Source of the DNA: Gaiellasilicea sp035645095
Lineage (GTDB): Bacteria; Actinomycetota; Thermoleophilia; Gaiellales; Gaiellaceae
Direction of reading: 5' to 3'
Assembly (NCBI GenBank): GCA_035645095.1
Contig: DASQNG010000174.1
Location: 1-16,789, forward strand
Length of the DNA: 16,789 nt
This document shows positions 12,604 through 16,789 of this stretch, piece by piece. Within the stretch, counting starts at the first letter, position 1. Each line of letters starts with the position of its first letter. The position numbers and the translations under genes were made by a program. Under the pieces are notes generated by a model. It did not search any database and had not been told where the DNA came from. It saw nothing but the letters and a program-made list of their open reading frames with translations.

Positions 12604-13955
12604 GCGCCAGAGCGCTCCTCCTCCGCGACGGCACCGACCTGCTGCTCGAGCTCCTCCGGCTGCAGCTCCGCCGCGTCGCCCGCCTCGGCGTCGCTCGCCG
12701 CGAGCGCCTGGTGGGCCGGCACGCCGCAGTACTTCGAGCTCGGCAGCGCGGCGTTCGGGCAGCGCTTCCCGTTCGAGAGCACGGCCGCGCAGCGGCCGCT
12801 GTACTCCTCGCCGTCGCCCCCCTCGCCGCCGAAGGCCGCCTCGGCCTCGGCCCGCGCGAACTCCTCGTCGGACTGGATGTCGACCTTCCAGCCGGTGAGC
12901 CGCGCGGCGAGCCGGGCGTTCAGGCCCTCCTTGCCGATCGCGAGCGCCAGCTGGTCGTTCGGGACGACGACGGTCGCCTCGCGCGTGTCGTCGTCGATGT
13001 ACACCTCGCGCACCCGCGCCGGCGAGAGCGCCTTCGCGACGAAGCGCGCCGGCTCGGTGTTCCACGGGATGATGTCGATCTTCTCGCCGCGCAGCTCCGA
13101 GACGACCATCCGGACGCGGGAGCCGCGCGGGCCGACGCAGGCACCGACGGGATCCACGCCCTGAGCGTGCGACTCGACCGCGATCTTCGACCGGTAGCCG
13201 GGCTCGCGCGCGACGCCGCGGATCTCGACGAGCCCGTCGGCGATCTCGGGCACCTCCAGCTCGAACAGCGTCTTGATCAGCTCCGGGTCGCGCCGCGAGA
13301 GGATCACCTGCGGCCCCTTCGTGCCGGAGCGGACCTCGGTGATCACCGCCTTGATGCGCGAGCCCTGCTCGTAGCGCTCCCCGTCCACCTGCTCGGAGCG
13401 CGGCAGCAGCGCCTCGACACGGCCGAGGTCGACGAGCACGTTGTTGCGGTCGCCCGCCTGCTGCACGATGCCGGTCACGACCTCGCCCTGGCGGTCGACG
13501 TACTCCTCGTACATCATCGCCCGCTCGGCCTCGCGGATCCGCTGCTGGATCACCTGCTTCGCCGTCTGCGCCGCGATACGGCCGAAGTTCTCCGGCGTCA
13601 CGTCGGCGCGCACGATCTGCTCCTCCGGCACCTGCGACCAGTCGAGGTCGAGGTCGTCCTCGTTGACGAGCGTGTGCTGCTTCTCACCCGTCTCCTCCTC
13701 GAGCCGCTCGAGCTCGTCGAGCTTCGCCTCCATCGCCTCTTCGAGCAGGCGCTCTTCGAGGTCGCCCGGGATCTCGATCGAGAACACGCGGAACTCCCCC
13801 TCCTCGTCCAGCTCGACGACGGCGTGGCGTGCCGCTCCCGGGGTCTTCTTGTACGCGGCGAGGAGCGCGTCCTCGAGCGCGGTGACGAGAGTGTCGCTCT
13901 CGATCCCCTTCTCGCGCTCGATCGTGCGGACGGCCTCGATGATCTCCTGGCTCAT
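12600..13955 (-). CDS. nusA: Transcription termination/antitermination factor NusA with extra C-terminal Cys/His motif
   Basis: NusA binds RNA polymerase and RNA, and modulates pausing, termination and antitermination. The 451 residues comprise an N-terminal polymerase-binding domain (1 to about 154), an S1 domain (about 156-221, with RSGTKGPQVILSRRDP at its end), KH1 (GACVGPRGSRVR, 271-282) and KH2 (AIGKEGLNARLAARLTGW, 339-356). Two features are unusual. The N-terminal domain has an acidic, coiled-coil-like insertion (about 65-105) rich in Glu and Leu. After KH2 there is a Gly/Glu linker, then GRCAAVLSNGKRC, PNAALPSSKYC and GVPAHQ, with Cys389, Cys399, Cys410 and His415 spaced like a small zinc-binding knuckle. 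An acidic tail ends the protein. The ATG at 13955-13953 follows the rimP stop by 3 bp. Confidence 0.97.
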   Translation of the reverse strand: MSQEIIEAVRTIEREKGIESDTLVTALEDALLAAYKKTPGAARHAVVELDEEGEFRVFSIEIPGDLEERLLEEAMEAKLDELERLEEETGEKQHTLVNEDDLDLDWSQVPEEQIVRADVTPENFGRIAAQTAKQVIQQRIREAERAMMYEEYVDRQGEVVTGIVQQAGDRNNVLVDLGRVEALLPRSEQVDGERYEQGSRIKAVITEVRSGTKGPQVILSRRDPELIKTLFELEVPEIADGLVEIRGVAREPGYRSKIAVESHAQGVDPVGACVGPRGSRVRMVVSELRGEKIDIIPWNTEPARFVAKALSPARVREVYIDDDTREATVVVPNDQLALAIGKEGLNARLAARLTGWKVDIQSDEEFARAEAEAAFGGEGGDGEEYSGRCAAVLSNGKRCPNAALPSSKYCGVPAHQALAASDAEAGDAAELQPEELEQQVGAVAEEERSGA

Positions 13956-13958
13956 CTC

Positions 13959-14390
13959 CTACCCTTCCCAGATCAGGTTGCCCCGTACGATCGCGTCGTA
14001 CGGGATCTCCACCGGCTCGGCGCCGGACTCGACGGTGACGGACGTGTCGCCGACGGCGACGACCTCTCCCTTGAAGCGCTTCTTCCTGCCTTCCGTGCGC
14101 AGCGACACCTTCCGCCCGAGCGCGTTGCGGAAGTGCTCCCGCGTGCGCAGCGGCCGCTCGATCCCCGGCGACGAGACGTCCACCGAGTACTCGCGCAGGT
14201 AGTCGCGGAGGAGATCGGTGACGCGGCCGCAGAGAGCATGGTCGACGCCCTGTGGGTGGTCGACGAAGACGGTGAAGGCCTCAGGCCCGTTCAACTCGAC
14301 GGCGAGCACCTCGACGCCCGCGAGCGCCGGCTCGACCGCGCCCGCGATCTGCCGTTGCAGAGTCCGCTCCTTGTCGTGTGCCGTCGCCAT
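13959..14390 (-). CDS. rimP: Ribosome maturation factor RimP
   Basis: RimP assists 30S subunit assembly. The 143-residue protein has the family centre DYLREYSVDVSSPGIERPL (62-80), followed by LRTREHFRNALGRKVSL. Its Sm-like C-terminal domain ends in IPYDAIVRGNLIWEG. The N-terminal half shows the usual LAVELNGP and FVDHPQGVD pattern. The ATG at 14390-14388 has GAAGGGGG 3 nt upstream. It is the first gene of the core operon after a 374-bp non-coding stretch. A terminator-like hairpin ends only about 14 bp before its start. Confidence 0.95.
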   Translation of the reverse strand: MATAHDKERTLQRQIAGAVEPALAGVEVLAVELNGPEAFTVFVDHPQGVDHALCGRVTDLLRDYLREYSVDVSSPGIERPLRTREHFRNALGRKVSLRTEGRKKRFKGEVVAVGDTSVTVESGAEPVEIPYDAIVRGNLIWEG

Positions 14391-14403
14391 ACGCCCCCTT
14401 CAC

Positions 14404-14431
14404 GAAAAATGGGCGCTGCGCGCCCATTTCG
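14404..14431 (-). terminator. Terminator-like hairpin in the rimP-nusA leader
   Basis: On the minus strand AAATGGGCGC (14429-14420), loop GCA, and GCGCCCATTT (14416-14407) form a perfect 10-bp stem. It runs into a TTTTT tract (14409-14405), as in an intrinsic terminator. It ends about 14 bp before the rimP ATG. It could either stop read-through from dtd or act as an attenuator of the rimP-nusA-infB operon. Confidence 0.65.
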
Positions 14432-14447
14432 TCCAGCAGGTGAAATG
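14425..14447 (-). promoter_or_regulatory. Possible antiterminator hairpin competing with the rimP leader terminator
   Basis: On the minus strand CATTTC (14447-14442) can pair with GAAATG (14430-14425), with a small inner ACC/GG contact. GAAATG supplies the base of the terminator stem, so the two folds exclude each other in part. The GC core of the terminator could still form. Confidence 0.4.
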
Positions 14448-14457
14448 TGGTGCGCGG

Positions 14458-14463
14458 AGTGTA
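14458..14463 (-). promoter_or_regulatory. Candidate -10 (TACACT) for the rimP operon
   Basis: TACACT on the minus strand (14463-14458) fits TANNNT and would start RNA near 14451. That gives a leader of about 60 nt that includes the terminator-like hairpin. No good -35 is visible; the inverted repeat at 14481-14510 covers that area instead. Confidence 0.35.
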
Positions 14464-14480
14464 GCAGCGAGACGTCCGCA

Positions 14481-14510
14481 GACCTGCGCTCGGAGGCGAG
14501 CGAACAGGTC
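14481..14510. repeat. Inverted repeat upstream of the rimP promoter
   Basis: GACCTG-CGCTCG (14481-14492), loop GAGG, then CGAGCG-AA-CAGGTC (14497-14510): a 12-bp stem with one 2-nt bulge. It is flanked by imperfect direct copies of GCAGCGAGA (14464-14472 and 14511-14520). It could be a leader hairpin if transcription starts upstream, or an operator over the -35 region. Confidence 0.55.
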
Positions 14511-14764
14511 GCCAGCGAGAACCCAGGGAAGCGCCTAACGCGTCCTGTGGGCGCTGAAGCGGGTGAGTCTTCGGCGTCGTGCTGCGGTTGCAGCGCGGGC
14601 TTCGGGTGGCCGGGCGCCTGCGGGGACGTCGTCCGGCGGGAGACCGGAGGCGGCCCTCCAGCCGGCCGGTGAAGTTGAAGAAGGAAATCGATGCCCGACG
14701 CTTGCGATGTGATGTATCCCGAGCCGTGCTGCATACACGCGTCGCGCAGGTGTCGATCCAGCGT

Positions 14765-15205
14765 TCACACGTCCAGGATGATCGTGACCGGCCCGTCGTT
14801 CACCAGTTCGACGTGCATCCGCGCGCCGAAGACGCCCGTCCGTACCGGCACCCCGAGCGCCCGGAGCTCAACGCAGAACCGTTCGTACAGCGGCTCTGCC
14901 ACTTCCGCCCGAGCCGCCTGTGAAAAGTCCGGTCGAGCTCCCTTCTGGCGCTTGCTATCGGCGAGGAGCGTGAACTGACTGACGACGAGTGCGGCGCCGC
15001 CGGTGTCGAGGAGCGAGCGGTCGAAGCGGCCGTCGTGCTCGAAAACGCGCAGACGCGCGACCTTCCCGGCCAGGCGCTCGGCCACAGCGGCGTCGTCCTC
15101 GGCCGCGATCCCGAGCAGCACGAGGAGGCCCGCGTCGATCTCGCCTTCCACACGCCCGTCCACGCGGACGGCGGCACGCACGACGCGCTGCACGACCGCC
15201 CTCAC
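14765..15205 (-). CDS. dtd: D-aminoacyl-tRNA deacylase
   Basis: Dtd removes D-amino acids (and glycine from tRNA-Ala) mischarged on tRNA. The 146-residue protein has the standard length and signature motifs: MRAVVQRVVRAAVRVDG (1-17), GLLVLLGI, SQFTLLAD (76-83) and the cross-subunit NDGPVTI (136-142). RPDFSQAA (91-98) is also typical. The GTG at 15205-15203 overlaps the TPR gene's TGA by 4 bp (GTGA), so it belongs to the upstream chain. No clear terminator follows its stop before the rimP leader, about 330 bp on. Confidence 0.96.
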   Translation of the reverse strand: MRAVVQRVVRAAVRVDGRVEGEIDAGLLVLLGIAAEDDAAVAERLAGKVARLRVFEHDGRFDRSLLDTGGAALVVSQFTLLADSKRQKGARPDFSQAARAEVAEPLYERFCVELRALGVPVRTGVFGARMHVELVNDGPVTIILDV

Positions 15206-15585
15206 GCGCTGTCGTCCGGCTCCGGCTCCTCCGGCGGCTCGAGGTCCATGATCCGGTCCGCGTACTGCTCGCTGCCCGGCCGCAGCGAGCTCGCGAGCTT
15301 GTAGTGGCCGTTCGCCTCTGCGTCCCGCCCCTGTTTCTCGAGCGAGCGGCCGAGCGCGTAGTGCGCGTAGTCGTCGGTCGGCGAGAGCTCGAGCACGGTG
15401 CGGAACTCCGCCTCCGCCTCCTTCCAACGCTGGATCCGGAAGTAGGCGATGCCGAGCGTCTCGCGGATGGAGGCCTTGTCCGGCTCGAGCCGCTTCGCCT
15501 TTTCGAGCGGCACCGTCGCCTGTGCCGGCATCCCGTCCTGGAGGAGGTGCCGGCCCTGCTGGAAGAGGTCGTACGCGTCCGTCAC
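15202..15585 (-). CDS. Small tetratricopeptide-repeat protein
   Basis: This 127-residue protein consists of about three TPR helical pairs. One begins AYDLFQQGRHLLQDGMPAQA (4-23). The second is IRETLGIAYFRIQRWKEAEA (40-59), and the third is YAHYALGRSLEKQGRDAEA (73-91). The consensus small and aromatic TPR residues are visible. It ends in an acidic Pro/Glu tail (from about 115). TPRs mediate protein-protein contacts; the partner is unknown. It has no signal peptide or membrane segment. The GTG at 15585-15583 overlaps the nucleotidyltransferase stop, and its end overlaps dtd, each by 4 bp. Confidence 0.85.
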   Translation of the reverse strand: MTDAYDLFQQGRHLLQDGMPAQATVPLEKAKRLEPDKASIRETLGIAYFRIQRWKEAEAEFRTVLELSPTDDYAHYALGRSLEKQGRDAEANGHYKLASSLRPGSEQYADRIMDLEPPEEPEPDDSA

Positions 15586-16268
15586 AGGTCTCTGAGGTAG
15601 GGGAAGTTCTCCAGCAACAGGTCGACCGGCGATGTCAGGTCGCGCGTGGCCCCGATCTCGATCGACGCCACTCGCTCTCCCGCGTCGATCGCGGCCTGAA
15701 ACGCCGTCGCCAGCTCGTACGGCGGGTCGCCCGGCAGGGCCGCGACGCGCTCCGCGAGCGCAGCGCCGACCGCCCACAGCGGCGCCGCCGTGTGCGTGCC
15801 GCCGCGCGTGACGACGTGCCGGACGAAACCGTCCGCGCAGGCGACGTTGCCGCCTTCCTGGGGCCGGACGGCGAGCGCGCCGCCGGCGCCGGCTGCCGCG
15901 AACGTGGTGGTGAAGCGACGAACGTCGCCGGGCCCGAAGACGGTGTCGGCGCCGACGACGAGGTACGGCGGCTCCGCCTCCGCGGTGGCGGCCGCGTGCG
16001 CGGACCCGAGCGGCTCTGCCTGCGTCGCGTACCGGAGCGAGAGCCCGAAGCCCCCGCCGTCGCCGAGCAGCCGCCGCACCTGGTCGCCGAGATGCCCCAC
16101 GACGACGGTCGCCTCCGCCAGGCCGGCCACGGCGAGCTCCCTCATGAGCCGAGCGACGACCGGCACGCCGCCGAGCGGGAGCACCGGCTTCGCGTACAGC
16201 TCCGTCAGCGGCCGCAGGCGCATCCCGAGCCCCGCCGCGATGACGACCGCGCCCGGTGGCGCCGTCAC
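15582..16268 (-). CDS. Sugar-1-phosphate-type nucleotidyltransferase
   Basis: The 228-residue protein has the NTP_transferase fold signature VVIAAGLGMRLRPLTELYAK (8-27; GxGxRxxP loop and Lys27). LPLGGVPVVARLMRELAVAG (30-49), VVVGHLGDQV (55-64), QAEPLGSAHA (83-92) and the metal-binding VVGAD (104-108) follow. It resembles mannose-1-phosphate guanylyl- or glucose-1-phosphate thymidylyl-/uridylyltransferases. At this size it has only the catalytic domain, without a left-handed beta-helix. Base and sugar cannot be assigned. GTG at 16268-16266 is chosen because the signature starts a few residues later and it overlaps the upstream TGA by 4 bp. The longer in-frame reading runs through the neighbouring gene and is not credible. 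Confidence 0.88.
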   Translation of the reverse strand: MTAPPGAVVIAAGLGMRLRPLTELYAKPVLPLGGVPVVARLMRELAVAGLAEATVVVGHLGDQVRRLLGDGGGFGLSLRYATQAEPLGSAHAAATAEAEPPYLVVGADTVFGPGDVRRFTTTFAAAGAGGALAVRPQEGGNVACADGFVRHVVTRGGTHTAAPLWAVGAALAERVAALPGDPPYELATAFQAAIDAGERVASIEIGATRDLTSPVDLLLENFPYLRDL

Positions 16269-16789
16269 TGCGTGCGGAGCGAGCGCAGCGTGACGAAGCC
16301 GCGCAGGCGCTGCGGCCGGCCCAGCCCGCGCCGGACGAGCCGCAGCAGCGCCCGCAGCTCGCGGCGTGCGTCGTCGGCCTCCGCCGCGCTCCGCTCCGGC
16401 GGGCCGTAGCGTGCGGCCGCGACGGCGGCGGCGAAGCGGCGTCCGTCGATCCCGAGCTGCTCCCGCACGAGGCGCTGCAGCTCCTCCGGGGTCGCGCTCG
16501 GAGGGACCGGGACGCCCTGGTCGACGAGGAAGTCCGCGAGCTCCTGCCGCGCCGCCGCAGCCAGGCGGCGCGGGTCGCGGGTGAGGTACCGCGAGCGCCG
16601 CCACGCGAGCTTCGCGAGCCCGATCGCGGAGCCGCCGGCGAAGAGGAGCGCGACGAGCGTCCAGAAGGCGCTCAGGCCGTGCTCCCGCGCGACGGCGGTG
16701 CCTCGCGTCGCGGTGCTCCGCTCCTTGAGTGCGGTCAACCGGCCGAGCTGGCCGGCGCCGCCGCCGGGATCGGGCCCGCGGCCGAGCGA
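16265..16789 (-). CDS. C-terminal part of a transglutaminase-like (TgpA/DUF3488-type) membrane protein, cut by window edge
   Basis: The frame is open from the right edge (first codons read SLGRGPDPGGG) to the TGA at 16265, giving 174 residues. A Pro/Gly-rich stretch of the kind that ends the extracytoplasmic transglutaminase domain is followed by one membrane segment, FWTLVALLFAGGSAIGLAKL (near residues 42-61). A cytoplasmic Arg/Ala/Glu-rich region with TPEELQRLVREQLG follows. This layout fits the tail of TgpA-like proteins, but the catalytic domain is outside the window, so the name is an inference. A TTG at 16738-16736 could start a shorter 157-residue protein. Since the frame continues past it to the edge with no stop, a truncated larger gene is preferred. 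It overlaps the nucleotidyltransferase by 4 bp. Confidence 0.55.
   Translation of the reverse strand, partial: SLGRGPDPGGGAGQLGRLTALKERSTATRGTAVAREHGLSAFWTLVALLFAGGSAIGLAKLAWRRSRYLTRDPRRLAAAARQELADFLVDQGVPVPPSATPEELQRLVREQLGIDGRRFAAAVAAARYGPPERSAAEADDARRELRALLRLVRRGLGRPQRLRGFVTLRSLRTQ

Larger units (their letters stand above)
14391..14764 (-). other. 374-bp structured non-coding region between dtd and rimP
   Basis: No convincing gene is present. Several inverted repeats are spread across it. ACCGG...CCGGT encloses GGAGG-CGGC-CCTCC (14643-14670). AGCGCC...GGCGCT at 14530-14555 is flanked by ACCC/GGGT (14521-14524 and 14561-14564). A 12-bp stem lies at 14481-14510. The rimP-proximal terminator-like pair is at 14404-14447. 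It probably holds the core-operon promoter and leader RNA. No tRNA or known riboswitch was recognised. Confidence 0.6.

Noticed and set aside
14291..14734. A 147-codon minus-strand frame in the dtd-rimP spacer (starts MQHGSGYITS)
   Set aside because: It runs into rimP in another frame, has no Shine-Dalgarno and no family resemblance, and passes through the terminator-like hairpin.
14391..14764. A tRNA, tmRNA or known riboswitch upstream of rimP
   Set aside because: No T-loop GTTCGANTC-like sequence, cloverleaf or recognised riboswitch core could be found by eye.
14535..14768. A 77-codon minus-strand frame in the same spacer
   Set aside because: No motif, overlaps the end of dtd, and composition is typical of shadow frames.
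1..16789. CRISPR array, toxin-antitoxin pair or phage-defence system
   Set aside because: No regularly spaced repeats and no such protein families among the identified genes.

Overview
The window is GC-rich, densely packed bacterial chromosome with many GTG and TTG starts and 1-8 bp start/stop overlaps. The gene set is the conserved rimP-nusA-ylxR-infB-ylxP-rbfA-nrnA-truB-ribF-rpsO-pnp translation/RNA cluster. The protein sequences look actinobacterial, possibly a deep class such as Thermoleophilia. That placement is inferred from protein style only and was not searched.

Layout from the right edge, following minus-strand transcription. (1) 15202-16789: a 4-bp-overlap chain of a transglutaminase-like membrane protein (5' end cut by the window), a sugar-phosphate-type nucleotidyltransferase and a small TPR protein, which overlaps dtd (D-aminoacyl-tRNA deacylase, 14765-15205). 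(2) 14391-14764: a 374-bp non-coding region with several inverted repeats. It ends in a terminator-like hairpin and a competing hairpin directly before rimP. (3) 7194-14390: the core operon rimP, nusA, ylxR, infB, DUF503/ylxP, rbfA, DHH phosphoesterase (nrnA-like), truB, ribF. (4) 841-7193: about 6.3 kb of accessory genes separating ribF from its usual neighbours rpsO-pnp. It holds a nitrilase and a three-gene ABC-2 exporter on the minus strand, and a class C beta-lactamase-like serine hydrolase plus a compact gamma-glutamyltransferase-like Ntn hydrolase on the plus strand. (5) 1-840: rpsO and the first 153 codons of pnp, with a long hairpin between them.

The core genes make and control the translation machinery: ribosome maturation (RimP, RbfA), initiation (IF2), elongation/termination control (NusA), tRNA modification (TruB), RNA turnover (NrnA, PNPase), flavin cofactors (RibF), S15 and tRNA proofreading (Dtd). 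The accessory genes look like small-molecule hydrolases and an exporter, with no proven link to one another.

The most interesting signals are regulatory. All four accessory transcription starts (hydrolase, GGT-like, nitrilase, ABC ATPase) have a TAGNNT hexamer 6-8 nt before the start codon and no usable Shine-Dalgarno, which points to leaderless mRNAs. The rpsO-pnp junction holds a 24-bp imperfect hairpin whose distal arm could instead pair with the pnp Shine-Dalgarno, recalling RNase III/PNPase autocontrol in E. coli. The rimP-nusA leader has a terminator/antiterminator-like pair of mutually exclusive hairpins. NusA carries a C-terminal Cys/His cluster that looks like a small zinc-binding motif.
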